Shown here one piece after another: positions 33,248 to 42,258 of a stretch of 64,000 bases of DNA (position 1 is its first letter; every line of letters begins with the position of its first letter). The stretch comes from Marivita sp030148515 (GTDB lineage Bacteria > Pseudomonadota > Alphaproteobacteria > Rhodobacterales > Rhodobacteraceae): the NCBI RefSeq assembly GCF_048006345.1, contig NZ_CP180351.1, positions 558,001-622,000 on the forward strand. The letters run 5' to 3'. The position numbers were made by a program, and so were the translations under genes. The notes beneath the pieces were generated by a model. It saw only the letters and a list, made by a program, of their open reading frames with translations. It did not search any database and had not been told where the DNA came from.

Positions 33248-34257
33248 CAGACACGTCCCTTCGCCAGATTGCGCGCGGCCTCCAGGATGTCGGGCACCTG
33301 TGGGACAACCGCTTTCTCAAGCTCCGGGTTATAGGGGATCGGGCATTCCGCGCCGCCCAGCCGGATGATCGGCGCATCAAGGTAGTCGAACGCGTCGCTT
33401 TCGGCGACCATCGCCGACACCTCGGCACCGACGCCCAGTGTCTTGACCGCCTCGTAGACGCAGACCAGCCGTCCGGTCTTGCGGACCGAGGCGAGCACCG
33501 TGTCGCGGTCCATCGGGCGGATCGTGCGCAGGTCGATCAACTCGGCGTCGATGCCTTCGGCGGCCAATGTCTCGGCTGCATCAAGCGCCTTGTGCACCAT
33601 GATCGAAGTTGCAACGATGGTCAGGTCCTTGCCTTCGCGCATCACTGCCGCCTTGCCGATGGGTGTCGTGTAATAGCCGTCGGGCACATGCCCCTTCATT
33701 TTGTAGAGGATCTTGTGTTCATAGATCATCACCGGATCGGGATCTTCCAGCGCAGCCAGTAACAATCCTTTGGCGTCGGCAGGTGTCGCGGGTTGGACCA
33801 CCTTCAGACCCGGCACATGCGCGGTCCACGCTTCAAGGCTCTGGCTGTGCTGCGCAGCAGCGCCCGTGCCGGACCCTGAGGGAAAGCGCATGACCACAGG
33901 CACCGACACCGCGCCGCCCAGCATGTAACGGATCTTGGCCGCCTGATTGACGATCTGTTCCATCCCGAGCGTCGCGAAGTCCGAGAACTGGAATTCGAAG
34001 ATCGGCCGCAGCCCGGTCATCGCGGCACCGACAGCGACGCCAGCGCCGCCCAACTCGGAAATAGGCGTGTCCATGACACGGTCCGTGCCGTATTTCTCGA
34101 CCAGATCGCCAGTGACGCCAAAGGCCCCGCCATAAACTCCGATATCCTCGCCCATGAGGATGACGCGTTCATCGCGGGCCATGGCGATGTCCATGGCTTC
34201 GCGGATGGCCTCGGCATAGGACAATTCGCGCAGGTCGGTCTTGCTGTGCATGTTCAT
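33247..34257 (-). CDS. acoB: Acetoin-dehydrogenase-type E1 beta subunit
   Basis: A 336-residue E1beta: ERVILMGEDIGVYGGAFGVTGDL, DTPISELGGAGVAVGAAMTGLRPIFEFQF, and a C-terminal DLRTIRPMDRDTVLASVRKTGRLVCVYEA. With the alpha subunit it forms a thiamine-dependent enzyme that cleaves acyloins (CH3-CO-CHOH-R) or decarboxylates 2-oxoacids. It overlaps E1alpha as ATGA, so equal synthesis is likely. No E3 gene is nearby; the cell must use a shared dihydrolipoyl dehydrogenase. Confidence 0.88.
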   Translation of the reverse strand: MNMHSKTDLRELSYAEAIREAMDIAMARDERVILMGEDIGVYGGAFGVTGDLVEKYGTDRVMDTPISELGGAGVAVGAAMTGLRPIFEFQFSDFATLGMEQIVNQAAKIRYMLGGAVSVPVVMRFPSGSGTGAAAQHSQSLEAWTAHVPGLKVVQPATPADAKGLLLAALEDPDPVMIYEHKILYKMKGHVPDGYYTTPIGKAAVMREGKDLTIVATSIMVHKALDAAETLAAEGIDAELIDLRTIRPMDRDTVLASVRKTGRLVCVYEAVKTLGVGAEVSAMVAESDAFDYLDAPIIRLGGAECPIPYNPELEKAVVPQVPDILEAARNLAKGRV

Positions 34258-35270
34258 GATGCAGTCTCTTCGGTGTAGACGTCGCGGGTGACCTCTTCGA
34301 TCTTCGGATTGGCCCCCTCGGTTGCAAAGGCGATGGCCTCTTCGATGATCCGGGTGGCGTCGGCTTCGATCCCTGCAATCTCGTCCTCGGTGGCGATCTT
34401 GTGGTCGGTCAGAAGCTTTGCCATCGCGGCAATCGGGTCGCGGGACTGCCAGTCTGCGATCTCTTCCTTGGTCCGGTAGCGGTTGCGGTCCGACTTGGAA
34501 TGCCCGCGCCAGCGGTAGGTGACGTTCTCGACAAGGCTCGGGCCTTCACCCTTGCGGGCGCGCTCGACAGCGGCATCCACCGCTTCGGTCACTGCGGAGA
34601 AATCGTTCCCGTCCACGGTCACGCCCGGCATGGCATAGGCCACCGCCCGGTCCGCGATGTTCTTGACTGCGGTGGATCGCTCGGTCGAGGTGGACATGCC
34701 GTACTTGTTGTTTTCACAAACAAAAACCACGGGCAGTTTCCAGACTGACGCCATGTTCAGCGCTTCGTGAAACGCGCCCTCGTTGTTGGCGCCATCCCCA
34801 AAGAAACAGATCGTCACCGCCCCCGTGCCCAAGCGCTTGGCCGACAAAGCTGCGCCCACCGCAATGGGGAGGCCGCCGCCCACGATGCCATTCGCGCCCA
34901 GATTGCCCTTGCTCGGGTCGGCAATGTGCATCGACCCGCCGCGCCCTTTGCAATAGCCGCTTTCCTTGCCGAAGAACTCGGCGAACATGCGCGACAGGTC
35001 CGCACCTTTGGCGACGCAATGGCCATGACCCCGGTGGGTCGAGGTGATCTTGTCCTCGTCGCTCAGCGACATGCATGACCCGACAGCAGATGCCTCCTGT
35101 CCGATGCTCAGGTGCATCGTTCCGTGGATCAGGCCGCGCATGTAGCTGTCTTCCGCGCCTTCCTCAAATTTGCGGATCAGGTACATCTTTTTCAGAGCTT
35201 CTTTCAGGTCCTCCGCACTGTACCGCGAAATGGCGTAGGGCACGTTATTGGGTATCACGGTGTCACGCAT
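34254..35270 (-). CDS. acoA: Acetoin-dehydrogenase-type E1 alpha subunit
   Basis: A 338-residue E1alpha. The thiamine motif is complete: GDGANNEGAFHEALNMASVWKLP to VFVCENN. Other landmarks are RKFEEGAEDSYMRGLIHGTMHLSIGQEA and TSTHRGHGHCVAKGADL. The start at 35270 is preferred over 35288 because GGAAGG is 9 bases upstream; it overlaps the end of the DRL gene by 8 bases. The coupling to DRL is the strongest sign that the two enzymes work on successive intermediates. Confidence 0.88.
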   Translation of the reverse strand: MRDTVIPNNVPYAISRYSAEDLKEALKKMYLIRKFEEGAEDSYMRGLIHGTMHLSIGQEASAVGSCMSLSDEDKITSTHRGHGHCVAKGADLSRMFAEFFGKESGYCKGRGGSMHIADPSKGNLGANGIVGGGLPIAVGAALSAKRLGTGAVTICFFGDGANNEGAFHEALNMASVWKLPVVFVCENNKYGMSTSTERSTAVKNIADRAVAYAMPGVTVDGNDFSAVTEAVDAAVERARKGEGPSLVENVTYRWRGHSKSDRNRYRTKEEIADWQSRDPIAAMAKLLTDHKIATEDEIAGIEADATRIIEEAIAFATEGANPKIEEVTRDVYTEETAS

Positions 35271-36594
35271 TGAGAAGGTCCTTCCCATAAAGCATCATGT
35301 CCTGACGACGGCGCAGTTCGACCAGCCGCGAGTGCGGCAGGGTCGTGTTGGCGAGGGTGATCAGTTCACCTTTCTTGATCGGCGCAGTCACTTTGGCTCC
35401 GGTCAGCATCCCGGCGGGAAGGGCGCGCGCGGCTTGCGCCCGACCCACTTCCATCGCCCAGGCGCGGTAGGCATATTCGCCGATCTGGTCGAGCGTATCG
35501 CCCGGCTGCAGATCCTTCTTGGCCAAGGCGCAGACCTCGACCACCGGCTTTTCAAGTGGAACCATGTCGGCCTTGCCGTAGAGCACCGAGCGCGCGCAGG
35601 TCAGCGGCACTTCGAGCGAGGTCAGGTGGTACGGGCGAATGAACTCATAGTAGGGCCCATCGCCCATCTTGAGGTCTTTCATCCGCTCGTGGATGCGCGG
35701 ATGTTCGGCCTCCACGATGCAGAAAACGCCCGGTGACACGCCCTTGCCGATGGAATAATCGACCTTGCCGATCCCCGACAGGATGCCTCCGTCCTTTTGC
35801 GGGATCAGCACCTTGGCCAGTTCCTTTGGTCCCGCGGCGGGGCCGTGCATGCCGTCCACATCTGGGATCAGACCGGTGGCGTTGCCGATTGCGGCCATTT
35901 CGACGGCGGTTTTTGATCCGTCCACGAACTCCACCAACAGACGCGGGTTCATGTGGCGCCGGATTGCCTCTGCCTCATAAGCGTCCGGTGTCGCGTCGAT
36001 GTTCAGCGGGTTGTTCTTGCCTTTGCCGGCACAGACCACCTTGTGACCCATGGCGGTCACGAACTCGATCAGCTCCATGCAAGAAGATGGCTCGTCGCCC
36101 GCGCCCAGCGAATAGACCACGCCCAACCGCTCCGCTTCATTGCGCAGGTAAGCGCCGATGGTCACGTCCGCTTCGACGTTCATCATGGTCAGATGCTTGC
36201 CGCGCTCCATTGCCCTTAGGCCGATTTCGGCACCCACGGCGGGAATGCCGGTCGCATCGATCACCACGTCAATCAGTCCCGATTCGAGGATCAGGTCGGC
36301 ATTGTCGGTGATTGCCGTTTTGCCCGACTCGATGATTGCGTTGAGACTGTCAGTAGAGGTCGCGTCCTGACTGTGCCCGTCCTCTCCAGTGGCGATGGAC
36401 ACGGCTTTGTGCGCGTTGGGTACGTTCAGCTCCGAGATCGCCGCCACGTCCACTCCGTCCATCATCGCAGCGCGGGTCACGATATCGGTTCCCATTTCGC
36501 CTGACCCGATCAGTCCGATGCGAACAGGTTTGCCAGAGGAGGCTCGGGCGGCGAGGTCTTTCGCCAATCCGGTCAATGCGATGTTGGATGCCAT
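35263..36594 (-). CDS. DXR-like (DRL/COG4091) oxidoreductase with SAF domain
   Basis: A 443-residue protein. A Rossmann domain starts at GLIGSGEMG (27-35), with DVVIDATGIPAVGAE (109-123) and YSLGAGDEPSSCMELIEFV (161-179); a conserved GKGKNNPLNIDATPD follows; a SAF domain covers about 351-420 (VCALAKKDLQPGDTLDQIG, ending APIKKGELIT). This is the COG4091 group, annotated homoserine dehydrogenase-like, to which the Brucella DRL 1-deoxyxylulose-5-phosphate reductoisomerase belongs. Here it is the first gene of a catabolic operon, so the reverse or a related branched-polyol reaction is more likely than isoprenoid synthesis. ATG at 36594 follows AGGAAAAG. Confidence 0.82.
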   Translation of the reverse strand: MASNIALTGLAKDLAARASSGKPVRIGLIGSGEMGTDIVTRAAMMDGVDVAAISELNVPNAHKAVSIATGEDGHSQDATSTDSLNAIIESGKTAITDNADLILESGLIDVVIDATGIPAVGAEIGLRAMERGKHLTMMNVEADVTIGAYLRNEAERLGVVYSLGAGDEPSSCMELIEFVTAMGHKVVCAGKGKNNPLNIDATPDAYEAEAIRRHMNPRLLVEFVDGSKTAVEMAAIGNATGLIPDVDGMHGPAAGPKELAKVLIPQKDGGILSGIGKVDYSIGKGVSPGVFCIVEAEHPRIHERMKDLKMGDGPYYEFIRPYHLTSLEVPLTCARSVLYGKADMVPLEKPVVEVCALAKKDLQPGDTLDQIGEYAYRAWAMEVGRAQAARALPAGMLTGAKVTAPIKKGELITLANTTLPHSRLVELRRRQDMMLYGKDLLNA

Positions 36595-36632
36595 GCGTCT
36601 TTTCCTGTCGCTGAAGTTCGCTGGGAATATCC

Positions 36633-36717
36633 TGAACATTTGATGGCTAGTCAATAAAAATGTTCAAAACACATAGAAATGTTCTTGACGAAAGGAGTGA
36701 TCGTGAACAATGGTTCA
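36633..36717. promoter_or_regulatory. Cluster of TGAACA-type sites in the DRL/ABC divergent promoter
   Basis: TGAACATTT (36633), AAATGTTCA (36658), AAATGTTCT (36677) and the inverted repeat TGAAC-AATG-GTTCA (36704-36717) all fall in the 218-base gap between DRL and the binding-protein gene. The same GAAC-N4-GTTC pattern occurs at 47783. They are candidate SorC-regulator operators. Confidence 0.6.
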
Positions 36718-36812
36718 TAAGTGCAATTAGGTGTTCCGATGCTCTCGCGCCGCACAGGAGGCTGCTTGAGGCGGAAAAAAATAGGTAATTGCGCCATCAA
36801 GGGAGGAAAATG

Positions 36813-38366
36813 ATGGAATTCAGAGGAAGACTATCCAGACGGTCGTTCATGGCGAGTGCATCCGCCATGGGAATCGCCGCAACTGGCTCCACCTGGGGCG
36901 GCAAGCTGCTCGCAGCCAGCCACCTGCCGGATCCGCAAAGCGTGCTCGACGGGATCTCGATCTCGCAATATGTGCGCGCGGATTATCGCGATCTCTATGG
37001 CATGTCGGATGACAAGCCGATCTGGGACAACAGCAAAGACTGGATTCGCACCGTTGACTGGGAGGCTGTTCGTTCCGAACTTGCCGGCACAACGGTTCGT
37101 TTCGCCATCGGTGCCGCCGATGCGGAATCGGCTGCAGAGGGTCTGGTGCCGTTCGAGGCACTGTCGGGCATCAAGGTCGAACTGGTTCCGATCCCGGATG
37201 ACAGCTTCTACGACAAGGCTTTGGCCGAATTCATCTCGGGCAATGCCTCTTTTGACGCGTTGCAGTTCTTCTCGCCTTGGCTGGGTGATTTCGCGGCTCC
37301 GGGCTTCCTCTATCCGTTGCAGGAATTCGCGGACAAGTGGAAGCTTCCGCTTGACGACTTCTACGACACCTACCGCCTGAACTATGGCTATTTCAACGGC
37401 CAGATGTATGGCATACCGTTCGACTGCGACATCCAGATGGTCCACTTGCGCAAAGGCTATGTCGAGCAGGTTCTGGGTGGCCCGATTGACAAGGCGAACT
37501 CGGTTCCGACCTATGACGAACTGATCCGTCTGTCCGCAGAACTGAACCAGGTCGAACCGGGTGTGTCCGGCGTGGGCCTGATGGCGGCACCGGGTTTCTG
37601 GTCGACCTACTCATGGGAGCATATCGCGGCGCAGGCCGGTATGATGCTCTTTGACGAAAACTGGGAGCCGATCTTCAACGGCGATGCCGGGATGAAGGGC
37701 CTCGAGATCCTGCTGGCGCTTTCGAAAAACGCCAACGAAGGTCACGCTGGTGCAGGTTGGCCGGAAAACCGCGCTGCCTGGCTGGGCGGGCAGGTGGCCA
37801 CCAATATCAGCTGGCAGGACAGCGGCACGCAGGCGATGCGTCCCGACCAGTCGCAGATCGTCGACGATTTCGTCACGATCTATGAACCGCGCATCTCGGG
37901 TGGCCGCTTTGCCCCGCCGAACATCGCGGGTTCGACCTCGTGCGTGTCTGCCTCGGCGCAGAACCCGGAAGGCGCATTCCTCATGCTGGGCTTCCTGACC
38001 ACGGCGTCGATCATGGCGATGAACGAAGCCAACGCAAACGGTGTGGCGCCGGGTTACAAGTCGGTTCTGGAGAACGAAAACCTCCAGGCGGTCTCGCAAC
38101 CCGCCAAGGTCTGGGGCGACAGCCTGCATCACGCTTGGTGCAGCCCGCGTCTGCCGGGGGCCTTCCCGATCGAACAGGCCATCGGCAACGAGATCAACCG
38201 CGCAGTGGTCGGCCAGATCACCGCGAAGGAAGCGCTCGACAACGCAGCCGCAGCCGTGAAGCAGATCATGGAATCCAACGGCTTCTATCAGGGCAATGAT
38301 CCGGTAGACTACGCGCAGGTGGCTCCGGGGCTCTATGTCGGCGAAGGCAAGTCTTTGCCGTTCTAA
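36813..38366 (+). CDS. CUT1-type sugar/polyol ABC binding protein, Tat signal
   Basis: A 517-residue extracellular solute-binding protein of the MalE class, larger than usual. It begins with a twin-arginine signal (SRRSFMASASAMGIAATGSTWGGKLLAAS). The mature part has the family pattern FEALSGIKVELVPIPDDSFYDKALAEFISGNASFDALQFFSPWLGDF. ATG at 36813 sits 6 bases from GGGAGG; an ATG at 36810 is also possible. It is the first gene of the transporter-kinase-phosphatase operon divergent from DRL. The ligand is unknown; a polyol or branched polyol is inferred from context. Confidence 0.85.
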   Translation: MEFRGRLSRRSFMASASAMGIAATGSTWGGKLLAASHLPDPQSVLDGISISQYVRADYRDLYGMSDDKPIWDNSKDWIRTVDWEAVRSELAGTTVRFAIGAADAESAAEGLVPFEALSGIKVELVPIPDDSFYDKALAEFISGNASFDALQFFSPWLGDFAAPGFLYPLQEFADKWKLPLDDFYDTYRLNYGYFNGQMYGIPFDCDIQMVHLRKGYVEQVLGGPIDKANSVPTYDELIRLSAELNQVEPGVSGVGLMAAPGFWSTYSWEHIAAQAGMMLFDENWEPIFNGDAGMKGLEILLALSKNANEGHAGAGWPENRAAWLGGQVATNISWQDSGTQAMRPDQSQIVDDFVTIYEPRISGGRFAPPNIAGSTSCVSASAQNPEGAFLMLGFLTTASIMAMNEANANGVAPGYKSVLENENLQAVSQPAKVWGDSLHHAWCSPRLPGAFPIEQAIGNEINRAVVGQITAKEALDNAAAAVKQIMESNGFYQGNDPVDYAQVAPGLYVGEGKSLPF

Positions 38367-38408
38367 GGGTCGTAGACCAAGCGCAAACTGGACAGGATCG
38401 AGATTGTC

Positions 38409-39353
38409 ATGAGCAATCCAGCTCTGTCGGACTCCGGGGCGGCACACGCTGCCCCGGCACAGCCGACGCACCGCAGATTTAAGCGGCGCAGCAAGCGCAT
38501 GAAAGCCTTGCTGCCCTACATGCTGGTCGCGCCGGCGGTTCTGTATCTGATGTTGATCACGCTCTATCCGGGCATCTTTGCGATCACTCAGAGCTTCTAC
38601 AACGTCAAGTTTGGACCGTGGCAATGGGCCGGGTTCGACAATTATACGCGCCTGATGGGCGACTACCAGTTCTGGGGCGCGCTCTGGAACACCTTTGTCA
38701 TCGGCTCGATTTCATTGATCCTGCAATGCGTGATCGCACTGGCGCTGGCGTTCTATGCCTATCGCGACCCGTGGGTTCAGGGGTGGCGGATCATCTTCCT
38801 TATTCCGATGCTCTTCATGCCGTCGGCAGTGGCTTTCATCTACAAACTGGCCTTTCTGGACGCACGGGTGGTCGCGGATTTGTTCATCCGGGTCGGTCTG
38901 CTGGACGGCAACGTCGCGTGGCAGTCGTCAACATGGCTCAGCCGGATGATCCTGATCATCGCCGATGTCTGGCAATGGACTCCGTTTCTTTTCATCATCT
39001 TCGTCGCCGGTCTTCAGGCACAGGATGAAGAAGTGGAAGAGGCCGCGCGGCTGGATGGCGCATCGTGGTATGCGATCTTCTGGAACATCTCACTGCCTAT
39101 GATGAAGCCGATCATCGCGGTCGCGCTCATCCTGCGGGCCATCGACATCACCACGATGTTCACCAACGTCTTCATCATCACCAAGGGTGGTCCGGCCTTT
39201 GGGACCGAAACGATCAGTTATTTCATCTACCGGACGGGCTTCAAGTTCTTCAACTTCGGCTATGCCTCCGCCGCATCGGTGATCATGTTGATCATCACGA
39301 TCATCATTGCGCAGTTTGTCGTCAAACGCGCCTTTGTCTCGGCGAGGACCTGA
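38409..39353 (+). CDS. CUT1 ABC transporter permease, MalF-type
   Basis: A 314-residue permease with about six hydrophobic helices and the EAA loop EEVEEAARLDGASWYAIFWNISLPMMKP. The N-terminus is hydrophilic (about 30 residues) before the first helix MKALLPYMLVAPAVLYLMLI. It lies 42 bases after the binding-protein gene and 3 bases before the second permease. Confidence 0.9.
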   Translation: MSNPALSDSGAAHAAPAQPTHRRFKRRSKRMKALLPYMLVAPAVLYLMLITLYPGIFAITQSFYNVKFGPWQWAGFDNYTRLMGDYQFWGALWNTFVIGSISLILQCVIALALAFYAYRDPWVQGWRIIFLIPMLFMPSAVAFIYKLAFLDARVVADLFIRVGLLDGNVAWQSSTWLSRMILIIADVWQWTPFLFIIFVAGLQAQDEEVEEAARLDGASWYAIFWNISLPMMKPIIAVALILRAIDITTMFTNVFIITKGGPAFGTETISYFIYRTGFKFFNFGYASAASVIMLIITIIIAQFVVKRAFVSART

Positions 39354-39356
39354 GCC

Positions 39357-40202
39357 ATGGCATCTGCCCGCAAACGCTCCCGCGGCGAAAGCCTTGCCCT
39401 GCGCTACGCGATCCTTGGCGCATGGGCTTTGTTCTGCCTCGTGCCGGTTCTGTGGTTCCTGTCCATCGGCCTGCGCCCCCGGACCGAGATCATCACGCCG
39501 CAACCGATCTACTTCCCGACCTTCAGCCTCGATGCGTGGCACATGATCTGGGAAGACTGGCCGATGGGCAAATACCTGCGCAACTCGGTCCTTGCCATCA
39601 TCGGGTCGGTCATCATCGACCTTGTTCTGGCGATCCCGGCAGCCTATTCGCTCTCGCGCTTTGAGTACAAGGGGCGGGACGATATCGGGTTTTACATCCT
39701 GTCCACCCGCATGATGGCCCCGGCCATCGTGGCGGTGCCGATCTTCTTCCTCTTCCGCAATTTCGGTCTGCTCGACACGATCTGGGCGCTGATGTTGATC
39801 TACGCCGCCATCAACCTGAGCTTTGTGACATGGATCATCCGGTCCTACATGCTCGATATTCCGAAAGAACTGGAAGACGCGGCCAAGACCGATGGGGCAG
39901 GCGAGTTGCGCATCCTGTGGGAAATCATCATCCCCGCCATCCTGCCGGGGATCATCACAGCCTCTGTCATCGCGATGATCTTCGCGATCAACGAATTCCT
40001 CTTCACGCTGCTCATCGCCTCGACGCCCGACGCCTACACCATGTCGGTGGCGCTGGCGAACTTCACCGGCGGGTCGGATGGCGTGATCTACAATGCAATC
40101 GCGCTGGTCGCCTTCCTCGCGTTCCTGCCGGTGTTCCTTGTGGTCGTCCTGATCCAGAAACACCTGTCACGCGGTCTGACCATGGGGGCCGTCAAAGGAT
40201 AA
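39357..40202 (+). CDS. CUT1 ABC transporter permease, MalG-type
   Basis: A 281-residue inner-membrane partner of the previous gene, with six hydrophobic helices and EAA loop KELEDAAKTDGAGELRILWEIIIPAILPG. The C-terminal FAINEFLFTLLIAS and the final SRGLTMGAVKG are typical of MalG-like permeases. Only 3 bases separate it from both neighbours. Confidence 0.9.
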   Translation: MASARKRSRGESLALRYAILGAWALFCLVPVLWFLSIGLRPRTEIITPQPIYFPTFSLDAWHMIWEDWPMGKYLRNSVLAIIGSVIIDLVLAIPAAYSLSRFEYKGRDDIGFYILSTRMMAPAIVAVPIFFLFRNFGLLDTIWALMLIYAAINLSFVTWIIRSYMLDIPKELEDAAKTDGAGELRILWEIIIPAILPGIITASVIAMIFAINEFLFTLLIASTPDAYTMSVALANFTGGSDGVIYNAIALVAFLAFLPVFLVVVLIQKHLSRGLTMGAVKG

Positions 40203-40205
40203 GAA

Positions 40206-41255
40206 ATGGCAAGAATCCAACTCAACAACATCCAGAAACGCTGGGGCGCCATCTGGGGTGTCCGGGACGTGAACCTCGACATTGCGGATGAGGAATTTGT
40301 CGTCTTCCTTGGCCCCTCGGGCTGCGGCAAGACCACCACCATGCGCATGATCGCAGGTCTTGAAGAGCCATCCGAAGGCGAGATCGTCATGGACGGCGAG
40401 GTGATGAACGACATTGACGCCCGCGACCGGGATGTTGCGATGGTGTTCCAGGGCTACGCGCTCTATCCCAACATGACGATCTACGAGAACATCCGCTTTC
40501 CGTTGCGGATGCGCGGCGTCCCGAAGGACCAGCATGATGCCCTGATCCGCCGTGCGGCAGGACTGGTCGAACTGGTCGACTACCTCGACCGCAAACCCAG
40601 CGCATTGTCAGGCGGTCAGCGCCAGCGCGCCGCGTTGGCCCGTGCCATCGTGCGCCAACCGCATGCGTTCCTCATGGACGAGCCGCTGTCGAACCTCGAC
40701 GCCAAGCTGCGTCAGCACATGCGCGTGCAGATCAAGCATATCCAGCGCGAGCTGAAGATCACCACCGTCTACGTGACCCATGACCAGATCGAAGCGATGA
40801 CGCTCGCAGACCGCATCGTGATCATGGACAAGGGCGCGATCCAGCAGATCGGCACGCCGGACGAGATCTACAACGATCCCGCCAACACCTTTGTCGCCAA
40901 CTTCATCGGTGCGCCGCCGATGAACCTGATCGCAGGCAGGATGGAGCAGGGCATCTTCACAGCGCCCGGTGTCCGGGTCGACGGCCTGCCCGCCAAACAT
41001 GATGGCAAGGTCACGCTGGGCGTGCGCCCCGAGGATTGCACCGTCACGGCGGACGGTGGACATCTGACCGGGATCGTCTACGGGGTCGAGCCGACGGGCG
41101 ACATGACCTATCTCACGATCAAGGCGGACGACAAGCTGATCGAGGTGAAGGCCCATCGCGACTATCGCGCGGACTTGAATTCCGATGCGTCTGTCGGCTT
41201 TGATCCCAAGCGGATTTACCTTTTCGATACGGCCTCCGGTCAGCGCCTGCGCTGA
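40206..41255 (+). CDS. CUT1 ABC transporter ATPase, UgpC/MsmK-type
   Basis: A 349-residue ATPase: Walker A GPSGCGKTTT (about 37-46), signature LSGGQRQRAALARA, Walker B FLMDEPLSNLD, H-loop THDQIEAM, and a C-terminal TOBE/OB domain with TLGVRPEDCTV. It completes the four-gene importer. The next gene, a PfkB kinase, begins 26 bases downstream. Confidence 0.92.
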   Translation: MARIQLNNIQKRWGAIWGVRDVNLDIADEEFVVFLGPSGCGKTTTMRMIAGLEEPSEGEIVMDGEVMNDIDARDRDVAMVFQGYALYPNMTIYENIRFPLRMRGVPKDQHDALIRRAAGLVELVDYLDRKPSALSGGQRQRAALARAIVRQPHAFLMDEPLSNLDAKLRQHMRVQIKHIQRELKITTVYVTHDQIEAMTLADRIVIMDKGAIQQIGTPDEIYNDPANTFVANFIGAPPMNLIAGRMEQGIFTAPGVRVDGLPAKHDGKVTLGVRPEDCTVTADGGHLTGIVYGVEPTGDMTYLTIKADDKLIEVKAHRDYRADLNSDASVGFDPKRIYLFDTASGQRLR

Positions 41256-41280
41256 CGCCGCACAGGATGGAGAACAACCC

Positions 41281-42225
41281 ATGACCTTTGACTATACCTC
41301 GATGGGGTTTCACACCTTTGACGCGCTGTGCCGCCCGGTGACCGAAATCCCCCCCGGCGGAAACACCTATTTCGTCGATGAATTTACGTTGGCTGTGTCC
41401 GGCGCTGCGGGCTCAGCGGCCATCGTCGCGGCCAAGCATGGGCTTAAGGTTCAGGCTGTAGGCGGTGTCGGCAATGACCTGATGGGCGATTGGGTCCTGC
41501 GCCGCTTTGGTGATTTCGGCGTCGATACCGAGATGATGCAGCGCATCCCCGACATGACCACCTCGTCCAGTGTTGTGACCACCCGCCCCGATGGGGCGCG
41601 CCCGGCGTTGCACAAGCGCGGTGCGACGGCGGGGTTCTATGTCACTGATGACCAAATGGACCGGGTTCTGGACACGAAAATCCTGCACATCGGCGGCGTC
41701 GGCCTCATGGACGCGATGGACCAGGGGCGCAATGCCGAACTTCTGGCCGAGGCCAAGGCCCGCGGCATCACCACCACGCTGGATGTCTTCGCCTCAACTC
41801 CCGAGGATTTCCCACTGATCCGCCCGCTTCTGGCGCATACCGATTATTTCATGCCGTCCGAGGAAGAGGCGATGGCCCTGTCGGGCATGACCGATTACGA
41901 GGAGATCGCCGCGTTCCTGCTGGATCAGGGCGTCGGTGCCGTGATCCTGACGCTTGGCGCGGATGGGGCCATGTACCGTGATCAACGCGGTCAAAAGATC
42001 GACATCCCGTCTTACAAAATAGACGTGGTCTGCACCTGTGGCTGCGGTGATTGCTTCAACGCGGGCTTTGCCACCGGGCTGCATCTGGGCCGATCCATTG
42101 AGGACTGTATCCGCTTCGGACAGGCATCCTCTGCGCAGAACGCAATGGGGCTGGGCTCTCAGGCGGTTGTGTCGTCGCTTGAAAACACCATCGCCTTTAT
42201 GGAGACCACGCCGACCCGCGCGTGA
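41281..42225 (+). CDS. PfkB-family carbohydrate kinase
   Basis: A 314-residue ribokinase-like sugar kinase. The glycine-rich N-terminal region (SGAAGSAAIVAAKHGLKVQAVGGVGNDLMG) and VILTLGADGAMYRD are present. The catalytic motif reads VCTCGCGDCFNAGFATG, so the usual DTxGAGD has Cys in place of Thr-Gly-Ala positions but retains the base Asp. It should phosphorylate the imported sugar or polyol. ATG at 41281 follows GGATGGAG-like sequence; the longer frame runs back into the ATPase gene. Confidence 0.87.
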   Translation: MTFDYTSMGFHTFDALCRPVTEIPPGGNTYFVDEFTLAVSGAAGSAAIVAAKHGLKVQAVGGVGNDLMGDWVLRRFGDFGVDTEMMQRIPDMTTSSSVVTTRPDGARPALHKRGATAGFYVTDDQMDRVLDTKILHIGGVGLMDAMDQGRNAELLAEAKARGITTTLDVFASTPEDFPLIRPLLAHTDYFMPSEEEAMALSGMTDYEEIAAFLLDQGVGAVILTLGADGAMYRDQRGQKIDIPSYKIDVVCTCGCGDCFNAGFATGLHLGRSIEDCIRFGQASSAQNAMGLGSQAVVSSLENTIAFMETTPTRA

Positions 42226-42258
42226 TCTGGTCTGCAACACCCTAACGAAAGCCACTGA

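Noticed and set aside
35263..36594. A homoserine dehydrogenase for amino acid synthesis.
   Set aside because: The SAF domain and the GKGKNNPLNIDATPD block place it with the DRL/COG4091 group, and it is coupled to acyloin-cleaving enzymes, not to threonine genes.
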